A DNA stretch of 64,000 nucleotides from Pseudomonas fluorescens (GTDB lineage: Bacteria > Pseudomonadota > Gammaproteobacteria > Pseudomonadales > Pseudomonadaceae), in assembly GCF_902498195.1 (NCBI RefSeq), contig NZ_CABVIY010000005.1:62001-126000 (forward strand). The letters run 5' to 3'. The notes under the pieces were generated by a model. The model did not search any database and had not been told where the DNA came from. It saw only the letters and a list, made by a program, of their open reading frames with translations. The position numbers and the translations under genes are program-made. The first letter of the stretch is position 1; each line of letters begins with the position of its first letter. Of the stretch, positions 54,436-62,394 are shown piece after piece.

Positions 54436-55710
54436 ATGAAAAACGCATCTCCAGCCCGTGCCGTGGGTATCGACTTTGGCACGTCCAACTCCACCGTCGG
54501 CTGGTTGCGCCCCGGCGTGGAAACGCTGATTGCGCTGGAGGACGACAAGATCACCTTGCCCTCGGTGGTCTTCTTCAACCTCGAAGAACGCCGCCCGGTG
54601 TATGGCCGGCTGGCGCTGCACGAGTACCTGGAAGGCTACGAAGGCCGCCTGATGCGCTCGCTCAAGAGCCTGCTGGGTTCCAAGCTGATCAAGCACGACA
54701 CCAGCGTCCTCGGCACGGCCATGCCGTTCAAGGACCTGCTCGGGCTGTTCATCGGCCAGCTCAAGAGCCGCGCCGAAGCCGCCGCCGGTCGCGAATTCGA
54801 AGAAGTGGTGCTGGGGCGTCCGGTGTTCTTCGTCGACGATGACCCGATGGCCGACAAGGAAGCCGAAGACACCCTGGTGGATGTGGCGCGCAAGATCGGC
54901 TTCAAGGAAGTGTCCTTCCAGTTCGAACCGATTGCCGCCGCGTTCGACTACGAGTCGACCATCGAAAAAGAAGAGCTGGTGCTGATCGTCGACATCGGCG
55001 GGGGTACGTCCGACTTCTCGCTGGTGCGCCTGTCCCCCGAGCGGCGGGACGTGGATAACCGTCACGACGACATCCTGGCCACCGGCGGCGTGCACATCGG
55101 CGGGACCGACTTCGACAAGCAACTGAGCCTGCAAGGCTTGATGCCGCTGTTCGGCTACGGCAGCCGGATGAAGAGTGGCGCCTACATGCCCACCAGCCAC
55201 CACATGAACCTGGCGACCTGGCACACCATCAACTCGGTGTACTCGCAGAAGTCACAGCTGGCGCTGGGCAGCATGCGCTACGACATCGAGGACACCGGCG
55301 GCATCGATCGCCTGTTCAAGCTGATCGAGCAGCGCGCCGGGCACTGGCTGGCCATGTTGACGGAAGAAACCAAGATCGAACTGACCCACGTCGACAGCCG
55401 CCTGGTCCCTCTGGATCGCATCGAACCCGGTTTGAGCGTGGAACTGAGCCGTGCGCTGTTCGAGTCGGCCATCGACAATTTGCTGGAGCGCGTGCGCAAC
55501 AGCGTGAGCCAGTTGCTGACCAATGCCAATGTGCGGGTCGATCAGGTGGATACGGTGTTCTTCACCGGTGGTTCCAGCGGCATTCCGGCGCTGCGCAACA
55601 GCATCTCGGCAATGCTGCCGAATGCGCGGCATGTGGAAGGAAACATCTTTGGCAGCATCGGCAGTGGTTTGGCTATCGAGGCGGCCAAGCGTTACGGTTC
55701 GATGGACTGA
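54436..55710 (+). CDS. yegD: YegD-type Hsp70 family protein
   Basis: A protein of 424 residues with the actin/Hsp70 ATPase signatures: phosphate 1 GIDFGTSNSTVGW, phosphate 2 LIVDIGGGTSDFS and adenosine FFTGGSSGIPALRN. It is shorter than DnaK and has no normal substrate-binding domain. Substrate unknown. It is divergent from cbpA, so two Hsp70-system elements share the intergenic region. Confidence 0.92.
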   Translation: MKNASPARAVGIDFGTSNSTVGWLRPGVETLIALEDDKITLPSVVFFNLEERRPVYGRLALHEYLEGYEGRLMRSLKSLLGSKLIKHDTSVLGTAMPFKDLLGLFIGQLKSRAEAAAGREFEEVVLGRPVFFVDDDPMADKEAEDTLVDVARKIGFKEVSFQFEPIAAAFDYESTIEKEELVLIVDIGGGTSDFSLVRLSPERRDVDNRHDDILATGGVHIGGTDFDKQLSLQGLMPLFGYGSRMKSGAYMPTSHHMNLATWHTINSVYSQKSQLALGSMRYDIEDTGGIDRLFKLIEQRAGHWLAMLTEETKIELTHVDSRLVPLDRIEPGLSVELSRALFESAIDNLLERVRNSVSQLLTNANVRVDQVDTVFFTGGSSGIPALRNSISAMLPNARHVEGNIFGSIGSGLAIEAAKRYGSMD

Positions 55711-55728
55711 TCCGAAACCGAGGCGTGA

Positions 55729-55796
55729 CCTTCGCGAGCAAGCCCGCTCCCACATTGGAATGCATTCCCCTGTGGGAGCGGGCTTGCTCGCGAAGG
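55729..55796. repeat. REP doublet (short type)
   Basis: CCTTCGCGAGCAAGCCCGC... and its inverted copy enclose about 16 nt. It lies between convergent yegD and the PerM gene and may serve as their shared transcript end. Confidence 0.95.
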
Positions 55797-55824
55797 GGCC
55801 CGTTCAGGCGCTACATCCGCCTGA

Positions 55825-56838
55825 TCAAACCATCCCCACCTGCTTCAACTCACTCTTCAAATACGCGTAGTAAATCGGCCCCGCCACCACCCCCGGCAAA
55901 CCGAACGCGGCCTCGAACACCAGCATCGCCAACAGCAACTCCCACGACTTGGCACTGATCTGCCCGCCTACGATGCGCGCGTTGAGAAAGTATTCGAGCT
56001 TGTGGATAACGATCAGGTAACCCAGCGCCGCCACCGCCACCCAGATCGACAGCGACAGGCCGACAATGGTGATCAGGGTGTTCGACATCAGGTTGCCGAT
56101 CACCGGCAACAGGCCGAGCAGGAAGGTCAGGACAATCAGGGTCTTGGTCAGCGGCAGCTTGATGCCGAACATCGGCAGCACGACGGCCAGGAAGATCCCG
56201 GTGAAGAAGGTGTTGAGCAGGGAAATCTTGATCTGCGCGAACACGATGTTCCGGAAGGCCTGGACCAGCAGGTGCAGGCGATCGAACAGCGCGGCGGCCA
56301 GGGGTTTGCGCTTGGTCAGGTCCGGCACGCGCTGCAAGGCGATAATCGCGCCGAGCACCATGCCGATCAACAGCGTCACGAACATGTGCGCCGCGTCCTT
56401 GCCCACCAGTTGCAAATCGCTGAGGTGCTTGCTCATCCACTCGCCAATCGCCACCCGGAATTCGGCCGCGCTGGCCGGCAGGTAAGCATCGATGAACGGC
56501 GGCAATTGACCGCGTGCGCGGTCGACCACGCCCATGAATTTGTCGAGGGACGCGCCGGGGTTTTCCGCTTCGTGCAGCAGGAAACTGATGGCACCGGCAA
56601 AGATCAGCGTCAGCACACTGACCACCAGGGTGCCCAGCAACGCCACCGCCAGCCAGCGCGCACGCCGGCCTTCGATCAGCCGCTGCAATTGCGGGGTGAG
56701 CATGTTGACCAGTTCGAACACCAGCAACCCGGCCAGCAGGCTGGGCAGCAACCGCAGGGGAAGCACCAGCAGCAGTCCGCCAAAAATGATGACCCAGCTG
56801 ATGACCAGCAATACATGACGCTGAGAAAACGTTGGCAT
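55825..56838 (-). CDS. AI-2E family (PerM-like) transporter
   Basis: A membrane protein of 337 residues with about seven helices and the family's long soluble loop after the third helix. Motifs such as VFAQIKISLLNTFFTGIFLAVVLP and LLPVIGNLMSNTLITIVGL are typical. Relatives export autoinducer-2 or sodium; the substrate here is not known. Transcribed convergently with yegD. Confidence 0.88.
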   Translation of the reverse strand: MPTFSQRHVLLVISWVIIFGGLLLVLPLRLLPSLLAGLLVFELVNMLTPQLQRLIEGRRARWLAVALLGTLVVSVLTLIFAGAISFLLHEAENPGASLDKFMGVVDRARGQLPPFIDAYLPASAAEFRVAIGEWMSKHLSDLQLVGKDAAHMFVTLLIGMVLGAIIALQRVPDLTKRKPLAAALFDRLHLLVQAFRNIVFAQIKISLLNTFFTGIFLAVVLPMFGIKLPLTKTLIVLTFLLGLLPVIGNLMSNTLITIVGLSLSIWVAVAALGYLIVIHKLEYFLNARIVGGQISAKSWELLLAMLVFEAAFGLPGVVAGPIYYAYLKSELKQVGMV

Positions 56839-56957
56839 ACAGCCTCAAAACGAACGGCGTAAAAGGATTGGCAGTCTGCCAGCGATCCGGTGTCAGCACT
56901 AGGGATTGTGTGGGGCAACCGGGGCAGTTCGGTTTATTGCTCCGCCCCTGTCGGCCG

Positions 56958-57032
56958 CCTTCGCGAGCAAGCCCGCTCCCACATGTGATTAGTGCTGCTC
57001 GAATCATTGTGGGAGCGGGCTTGCTCGCGAAG
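56958..57032. repeat. REP doublet (short type)
   Basis: CCTTCGCGAGCAAGCCCGC... and its inverted copy around about 24 nt, in the gap upstream of the PerM gene and downstream of psiF. Confidence 0.95.
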
Positions 57033-57068
57033 GGGCCCTCAAAGCCTCTACCCATTCCGGCCCGGTGA

Positions 57069-57377
57069 TTATTTCTTCCTCAGGCAATCATTCACGAACG
57101 CCTGGCGCGCTTCCCCCGTGAGGGCTTTGGTCTTGGCATCGGCATTACAGGTCTGCATCTTCTTCTGCTGCGGGGTCAGGACTTTGCCGTCCTCGTTGGC
57201 GGCCGGTGTCGCCGAGAGACACTTTTTCATGAAGGCTGCGCGCTCTTCGCCCTTGAGGGTTTTTGCCATGGGGTCGGCGTTGCATGTGGTCATCTTGTTC
57301 TGTTGCGCGGTGGCGGCGAAGCCCTGGGCGCAGAGCAGCAAACCGATCATCAACAATGGAACACGCAACATCTTCAT
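57069..57377 (-). CDS. psiF: PsiF-repeat protein
   Basis: A small secreted protein of 102 residues with signal peptide MLRVPLLMIGLLLCAQGFAA. The mature part is two copies of the PsiF repeat (QQNKMTTCNADPMAKTLKG... and QQKKMQTCNADAKTKALTG...), each with a conserved cysteine pair. psiF is phosphate-starvation induced in E. coli; I see no PHO box here. AAGGAG precedes the ATG at 57377. Confidence 0.92.
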   Translation of the reverse strand: MKMLRVPLLMIGLLLCAQGFAATAQQNKMTTCNADPMAKTLKGEERAAFMKKCLSATPAANEDGKVLTPQQKKMQTCNADAKTKALTGEARQAFVNDCLRKK

Positions 57378-57441
57378 GGAGTTTTCTCCTTGTTGCCGCA
57401 CCGAGGGGAACGGCCTCGCCGTGCAGTGTAGACAACACCCG

Positions 57442-58236
57442 TTACACCTTCCTGCTTCCCAGATGGCTGCGCCGGTACTGATCCGGCGTACACCCGGCCT
57501 GGCGCTGGAACATGGCGATAAAGGCCGAACCGGTGCTGTAGCCCATGTCGAAGGCAATTTCCTGAATGCTGCGATGGCTGTCCAGGGCTTCGATGGCAAC
57601 GAGAAACCGCAGGCGCTGGCGCCACTCGCCGAAGCTCATGCCCAATTCGCGGACAAACTGCCGCGCCAGGGTGCGCTCGCTGACATGAATGTTCGCCGCC
57701 CACTCCGCCAGCGGCCGGTTGTCGCCAGGTTCCTTCTGCAAGGCTTCAAGGATGCCGAGCAGCCCGGCGCTGCTCGCGTAGGGCAGGTAGCACTCATGCA
57801 CCGGCGCCTGTTGCAGCTGATCCACCAGGACCTGGGCCAGGCGCTGGTCGGCATCGCGCTCGGGAATCTTCACATCCCGCGCGGCAAAATCCTTGAGGAT
57901 GGCCTTGAGGATGTCATTGATGGCCAGGGTGCATGCCTGTGCCGGCAAGTCACGGCAAAGGGCCGGCGCCAGGCAGACTGCGCGGTAGTTGATCGGCTGA
58001 TTGCTGTAGAAGCTGTGCTCGGTCTCGGGTGGAACCCATACCGCGTATTGCGGCGGTGACATGAAGCGGCTGCCGCCGATCTCCATGTGCAACACGCCAT
58101 GGGCCGAATACTCCAGCGTGCCCCACGGGTGCCGATGCGCCGAGGCAAAGCGGTGCGCATCGAAATCGGCGTAGCGGAAGTACACCGGTGCAGGCAGTTC
58201 GCTGAAATCCAGCAGGTCGATGTGTTGACTGGTCAT
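57442..58236 (-). CDS. AraC-family transcriptional regulator
   Basis: A protein of 264 residues. An N-terminal cupin sensor (HRHPWGTLEYSAHGVLHMEIGG) precedes the two helix-turn-helix motifs in the last ~100 residues (RTLARQFVRELGMSFGEWRQ and IQEIAFDMGYSTGSAFIAMFQRQAG, the latter given in part). It is divergent from the EamA exporter and probably controls it. Confidence 0.92.
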   Translation of the reverse strand: MTSQHIDLLDFSELPAPVYFRYADFDAHRFASAHRHPWGTLEYSAHGVLHMEIGGSRFMSPPQYAVWVPPETEHSFYSNQPINYRAVCLAPALCRDLPAQACTLAINDILKAILKDFAARDVKIPERDADQRLAQVLVDQLQQAPVHECYLPYASSAGLLGILEALQKEPGDNRPLAEWAANIHVSERTLARQFVRELGMSFGEWRQRLRFLVAIEALDSHRSIQEIAFDMGYSTGSAFIAMFQRQAGCTPDQYRRSHLGSRKV

Positions 58237-58333
58237 GCTGTCCGGAATCAGGGGTGGGTTGTCTGGATCGAAGTATAGGCGCGTAACCAGACAGAGGATA
58301 ATGCGCCCTCATAAACGTTCTGGTTTTCTCTCG

Positions 58334-59221
58334 ATGCAATACGCTTATCCCTTGCTGGCCATTTTCATCTGGGCCGGCAACACCGTGATCACAAAAATGT
58401 CGGCCGGGGCCATCTACCCCGCCGAGATCGGTTTTTATCGCTGGCTGCTCGCCGGACTGCTGTTCACCCCTTTCATGCTCAAACCGGTGATCGCCCACTG
58501 GCCGGCGATTCGCCCGAACCTGGGCAGGATTTTCATTCTCGGCGTGCTCGGCATGGCGGTCTATCAGAGCCTGGCGTATTTCGCCGCGGCCCTGACCTCG
58601 GCCACCAACATGGGCATCATCCTGTCGCTGATGCCGTTGATGTCACTGGCCATGGCGATCATCAGCCTCGGCCAGCGCCTGACCGCCGGGGCACTGGCGG
58701 GGGCGGTGCTGTCGTTCGCCGGGGTGCTGGTGGTCGTCTCGTCCGGCAGCTTCGCTGTACTGCTGGAGCACGGCGTTAACCTGGGCGACGCGATGATGCT
58801 CGTCGCCACCCTGGCCTATGCGGTGTACAGCACGCTGCTGAAGAAGTGGCAGCTGAAATTGCCGCCGCTGGTGTTGTTGTACTTGCAGGTGCTGGTGGCT
58901 GTGGTGGTGCTGTTTCCGCTGTTCATCGCCTCACCGAAGATCGGTCCGACCCTGCAGAACATCCCGTTGGTGCTGTACGCCTGCCTGCTGGCCTCGATGG
59001 TGGCGCCACTGGCGTGGATGCAGGCCGTGGTGCGCCTGGGGCCGAGCCGGACCACGCTGTTCTTCAATTTGCTGCCGGTGATGACGGCGCTGATCGCGGC
59101 GGTGGTGCTGCATGAGCAGTTGGCGATGTATCACCTGGTGGGCGGGATGTTGACGCTGGGCGGGGTGATTGTTTCGGAGCGCTGGACGACCGCGTTGGGT
59201 CGCAAGGTCAGGGTCATCTGA
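58334..59221 (+). CDS. EamA/DMT family exporter
   Basis: A membrane protein of 295 residues with ten helices in two five-helix EamA repeats (YPLLAIFIWAGNTVITKM at the start; LGDAMMLVATLAYAVYSTLL opening the second). The family exports amino acids or metabolites. The start at 58334 places helix 1 at the N terminus; an ATG at 58301 with AGAGG only 3 nt away is the alternative. Divergent from the AraC gene. Confidence 0.88.
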   Translation: MQYAYPLLAIFIWAGNTVITKMSAGAIYPAEIGFYRWLLAGLLFTPFMLKPVIAHWPAIRPNLGRIFILGVLGMAVYQSLAYFAAALTSATNMGIILSLMPLMSLAMAIISLGQRLTAGALAGAVLSFAGVLVVVSSGSFAVLLEHGVNLGDAMMLVATLAYAVYSTLLKKWQLKLPPLVLLYLQVLVAVVVLFPLFIASPKIGPTLQNIPLVLYACLLASMVAPLAWMQAVVRLGPSRTTLFFNLLPVMTALIAAVVLHEQLAMYHLVGGMLTLGGVIVSERWTTALGRKVRVI

Positions 59222-59228
59222 CCCGACG

Positions 59229-59303
59229 CCTTCGCGAGCAAGCCCGCTCCCACAGGTTACATGTCGCATGCAAAACCTGTGGGAGCAAGGCTTGCCCGCG
59301 ATG
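59229..59303. repeat. REP doublet with one decayed arm
   Basis: The left arm (TTCGCGAGCAAGCCCGCTCC) is intact. The right arm reads TGTGGGAGCAAGGCTTGCCC, with a changed centre. It lies between convergent EamA and lipase genes. Confidence 0.9.
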
Positions 59304-59315
59304 AAAACAACTCGT

Positions 59316-60206
59316 TTAAAGCCCCGCCGTCTTGAGTCGCGCCGCATGCTCGACAAACAATCGCACCGGCTCAGCTCCCTTCCCCACCCATCCCAACGAC
59401 TGATTGACGATATCAAAATGGTCCAGCGGGTACTCATCGCCAATCACCGTTCCCAGGTGCGAGCTGTAGCGACCGACCATCCCGTCGCAATGCCCGGTTT
59501 CACGCACGAAAGTCCTGGCGAACAGCCGGCAACTGCGGTTGGTGCCGTCCAGCAGGTTGCGCCCGCGATCGGTCTTGCCCGGTTGCAAGGTGCCCGACCA
59601 GGAGTAATACCGCACGCCGTTCACCTCTTCCGGCCCGTGCCCGCCCCACATCTCGGGCAACCCCTGTGGATAACGCTGATTGAACAGCGCCACGCCTGCG
59701 GTGGTGAGCGAGTGGTGGGACGCGTGGATATCCACCGGCAGCTTTGGCCCGCGATAGCCGGTTTCCAGCAGGCTCATCAAGGCCGCGATCACACGCAGTA
59801 AAAAGCTCAGCAAGCGGCCCTTGGCGCTGTCGTGGGGATAGTGCCTGTGCAGGTAATCGGCGAGTTCCGAGCCATGATTCGGCCCCGCCACCGATGTCAC
59901 CGACGCCACCCGGTCCGGTCGCTTGGCGGCGGCATAGCGGGCTGTCAGCGAGCCCTGGCTGTGGCCGATCAGGTTGACCTTTTCTGCCCCGGTTTCGCGC
60001 AGAATTTCTTCGATGCGCGCCAGCAATTGCTCACCACGCACTTCGCTGGAATTGAGCGGTGACACCTGTACAGCAAACACCACCGCACCACCCTGGCGCA
60101 GCGCCGAAATAATCCCGTACCAGTACGGATACAGCAGCAACCGGACGAACCCGAGCATTCCCGGGACCAACACCAGTGGGTAGCGCGTGGCGGAACCTTG
60201 CGACAT
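59316..60206 (-). CDS. Lipase/esterase (triacylglycerol lipase fold)
   Basis: A protein of 296 residues with the family-I lipase pattern: PLVLVPGMLG for the oxyanion region, GHSQG with the nucleophile serine, and a late D...H pair (DGMVGRYSSHLG, DHFDIVNQSLG). It resembles Pseudomonas lactonising lipases but has no signal peptide at the chosen start or in the longer frame. AAGGA precedes the ATG at 60206. No foldase gene is nearby. Confidence 0.88.
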   Translation of the reverse strand: MSQGSATRYPLVLVPGMLGFVRLLLYPYWYGIISALRQGGAVVFAVQVSPLNSSEVRGEQLLARIEEILRETGAEKVNLIGHSQGSLTARYAAAKRPDRVASVTSVAGPNHGSELADYLHRHYPHDSAKGRLLSFLLRVIAALMSLLETGYRGPKLPVDIHASHHSLTTAGVALFNQRYPQGLPEMWGGHGPEEVNGVRYYSWSGTLQPGKTDRGRNLLDGTNRSCRLFARTFVRETGHCDGMVGRYSSHLGTVIGDEYPLDHFDIVNQSLGWVGKGAEPVRLFVEHAARLKTAGL

Positions 60207-60320
60207 GGGCGGACATCCTTGTGATGTGTGAGTGAGCGTTGCAGCAAGGCGGGATGCAAGACATCCGCCAAGCATCTCCAGCGAAGATGACAACTCGACG
60301 ACTCGCCTATGACATCCACC

Positions 60321-60626
60321 CTACTTCAACCCCACCACCCCCGCCACGATCAGCCCGACCGACAGCAACTTGACCGCCGTCAGGCTTTCCCCCAGCAATA
60401 GGAAACCGAGAAAAACCGTGCCCAGTGAACCGATGGCCGTCCAGATCGGGTAGGCGATGCTCACCGGCAACTCGCGCATCGCCAGGGTCAGGAAATACAC
60501 CCCGCCCACCGCCGCCGCCACGGTGATCAGCGAGGGCCACAACCGGGTGAAGCCTTCGGCATACTTCATGCCCATGGCGAAAGTCACTTCGAACCCGGCG
60601 GCGATCAGCAAAAACAGCCAGGCCAC
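60321..60626 (-). CDS. Small multidrug resistance (SMR) protein, SugE/Gdx-like
   Basis: A protein of 101 residues with four helices. The conserved membrane Glu13 (LLIAAGFEVTFAMGMKYAEGF) and the PVSIAYPIWTAIGSLGT loop place it in the SMR family, nearer to the SugE guanidinium exporters than to EmrE. The GTG start follows the azoR stop directly, with AGGGAG inside the end of azoR, so the two are coupled. Confidence 0.88.
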   Translation of the reverse strand: MAWLFLLIAAGFEVTFAMGMKYAEGFTRLWPSLITVAAAVGGVYFLTLAMRELPVSIAYPIWTAIGSLGTVFLGFLLLGESLTAVKLLSVGLIVAGVVGLK

Positions 60627-61265
60627 CTAGAACTCCCTGGCCAGTGCGAGCAAGCGCTGTTCGGCCTCTGCAGCGGAGACGGCGAAGGTGCGCGCCTGCG
60701 ACTCTTCACCTTCGGCGGCGATCACGGTGACATCAGTGATGCCGATAAAGCCCAATGCCGTGCGCAGCAAAGGATCGGCATGGTTCATGGCTTCCAGCTC
60801 GCCGCCAGGCCCGAAACCGAACCCGCCGCGACTGGTGACGATCAACGCCTTTTTGCCTTGCACCAGGGGCTGGTATTGCGCCACGCCATTGTCCAGCGTG
60901 TGATTGAAGGTCAGCCCGAGCCGCACGATCTGGTCGATCCAGGCCTTCAAGCCGCTGGGCACGCTGAAGTTGTGCATGGGCGTGGAGATCACCAGCACAT
61001 CGTGGCCGAGCAACTCGCCGACCAATTCATCGCTTAATGCCAGGTCCGCTTGCATCGACAGCGGCCGCGCATCGGGCTCCGGGTAAAACGCGGCGGCAAC
61101 GAACGCCTCGTTGACCGGCGCAATCAACGCCCGCCCGACTTCACGACGGGTCAGTTGCGCTTGCGGATTGCGCGCCTGCCAGGCCGATAGAAAGATTTCA
61201 GCCAATCGGCGAGAGTGAGAACGCTCACCACGGGGGCTGGCATGAACTGCAAGAATTTTACTCAT
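60627..61265 (-). CDS. azoR: FMN-dependent NADH-azoreductase
   Basis: A flavodoxin-fold reductase of 212 residues with SPRGERSHSRRLAEIF (FMN phosphate loop), TPMHNFSVPSGLKAWIDQIVR and TSRGGFGFGPG. The family reduces quinones and azo dyes. GAGG lies 8 nt before the ATG at 61265. It is divergent from the LysR gene and is followed without gap by the SMR exporter. Confidence 0.93.
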   Translation of the reverse strand: MSKILAVHASPRGERSHSRRLAEIFLSAWQARNPQAQLTRREVGRALIAPVNEAFVAAAFYPEPDARPLSMQADLALSDELVGELLGHDVLVISTPMHNFSVPSGLKAWIDQIVRLGLTFNHTLDNGVAQYQPLVQGKKALIVTSRGGFGFGPGGELEAMNHADPLLRTALGFIGITDVTVIAAEGEESQARTFAVSAAEAEQRLLALAREF

Positions 61266-61307
61266 CTGAAATTCCTCAAGGACTAAACTGAACTCACTTG
61301 TGGCTTG

Positions 61308-61327
61308 CAGCTTCAAGCCTGAAGCTG
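61308..61327. promoter_or_regulatory. 8-bp perfect inverted repeat
   Basis: CAGCTTCA and TGAAGCTG are separated by AGCC in the azoR-lysR divergent gap. It could be a regulator site or a transcript hairpin. Confidence 0.35.
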
Positions 61328-61356
61328 TCCCTGTTCAACTGAGCAAAAGTTAGTCG

Positions 61357-61375
61357 GGATGAGTTCAATTCATCC
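61357..61375. promoter_or_regulatory. LysR-type operator candidate
   Basis: GGATGA (61357-61362) and TCATCC (61370-61375) with a 7-nt spacer form a dyad that contains the T-N11-A core of LysR sites. It ends 12 nt before the chosen lysR start, at its ribosome site, as expected for autorepression. Confidence 0.5.
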
Positions 61376-61387
61376 ATGGAGATCCAG

Positions 61388-62290
61388 ATGTTCGCCTCGC
61401 TGCCACTGACCGCCCTGCGCGCCTTTGAATCCGCCTCGCGCCTGCTGAGTTTCAAGGCCGCGGCCGAGGAACTGTCGGTCACCCCGACAGCTGTTTCCCA
61501 TCAGATCCGCTCCCTGGAAACCTGGCTTGGCGTGCAATTGTTCGAGCGCCTGCCGCGACAGGTACGCCTGACCGAAGGCGGCGAACGACTGTTCCACAGC
61601 CTGCACGGTGCGTTCCTGGACGTGGCGCAAAGCGTCGACACCCTGCGCCCGCAACGCAGCACCGCGAACCTGACCCTCTCGACCACCGCCGCTTTCGCCG
61701 CCCTGTGGCTGGTGCCGCGCCTGGGCCGTTTCTACGCCCGGCACCCCAACATCACCCTGCGCCTCGATACCCATTGCGAGGTCATCGACCTGCATCAGGA
61801 CGCCAGCGTCGACCTGGTGGTGCGCTACAGCCTCGATGACTACCCGAACCTGTATGGCCTGTGCCTGTTCGACGAATCCTTCGGCGTCTATGGTTCACCG
61901 GAACAAGTGGCCCTGGCCGCCACTCGCACACCGACGCTGATCAGCGTGCGCTGGCACAACTCCAAACTCTATGCCCACGGCTGGGAAGCCTGGTGCACAC
62001 AGTCCGGCGCGACCTGGCTGACCGGCCAGCCCGCCGTGCGCGAGTACGACGAAGAGCATTACGCCCTGCAAGCGGCGATTGCCGGACAAGGCCTGGTGCT
62101 GGCGAGCAATATCCTGGTGTCCGAGAGCGTGGCCAGCGGCTTGTTGGTGCCTTATCGGGGCGATGTGCAGGTGAATGGCGCCGGATACAGCGCCCTGTGT
62201 GTACCAGGGCGCGAGCGACATCCACCGGTGCGGGCGTTTTTTGCGTGGTTGCAGGAGGAGGCGTCGATGTCGGGGCATGTCTTGCGCTGA
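61388..62290 (+). CDS. LysR-family regulator (GcvA-like)
   Basis: A protein of 300 residues. The winged helix-turn-helix (LPLTALRAFESASRLLSFKAAAEELSVTPTAVSHQIRSLE in part) is followed by a co-inducer domain whose TTAAFAALWLVPRLGRF start is typical of the GcvA-like branch. The ATG at 61388, with GGAG 7 nt upstream, is preferred over 61376. It likely controls the divergent azoR-SMR pair. Confidence 0.92.
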   Translation: MFASLPLTALRAFESASRLLSFKAAAEELSVTPTAVSHQIRSLETWLGVQLFERLPRQVRLTEGGERLFHSLHGAFLDVAQSVDTLRPQRSTANLTLSTTAAFAALWLVPRLGRFYARHPNITLRLDTHCEVIDLHQDASVDLVVRYSLDDYPNLYGLCLFDESFGVYGSPEQVALAATRTPTLISVRWHNSKLYAHGWEAWCTQSGATWLTGQPAVREYDEEHYALQAAIAGQGLVLASNILVSESVASGLLVPYRGDVQVNGAGYSALCVPGRERHPPVRAFFAWLQEEASMSGHVLR

Positions 62291-62342
62291 TGGCCTGCTC
62301 CAACGCCGATCGACTTGATGTGAATGTCAGTCAGACAGGCGT

Positions 62343-62375
62343 GATTGTTCCCGGTACTTGGCTCCGGGAACAATC
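62343..62375. terminator. Hairpin between convergent lysR and asmA genes
   Basis: GATTGTTCCCGG and CCGGGAACAATC are exact 12-bp reverse complements around a 9-nt loop. It is placed to end both transcripts, but neither side has a T-run. Confidence 0.6.
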
Positions 62376-62394
62376 AAGCACTGCCAGAATACCT

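Noticed and set aside
57069..57377. PHO box for psiF
   Set aside because: E. coli psiF is phosphate-controlled, but no two-repeat CTGTCAT site is visible in 57378-57480 on the minus strand.
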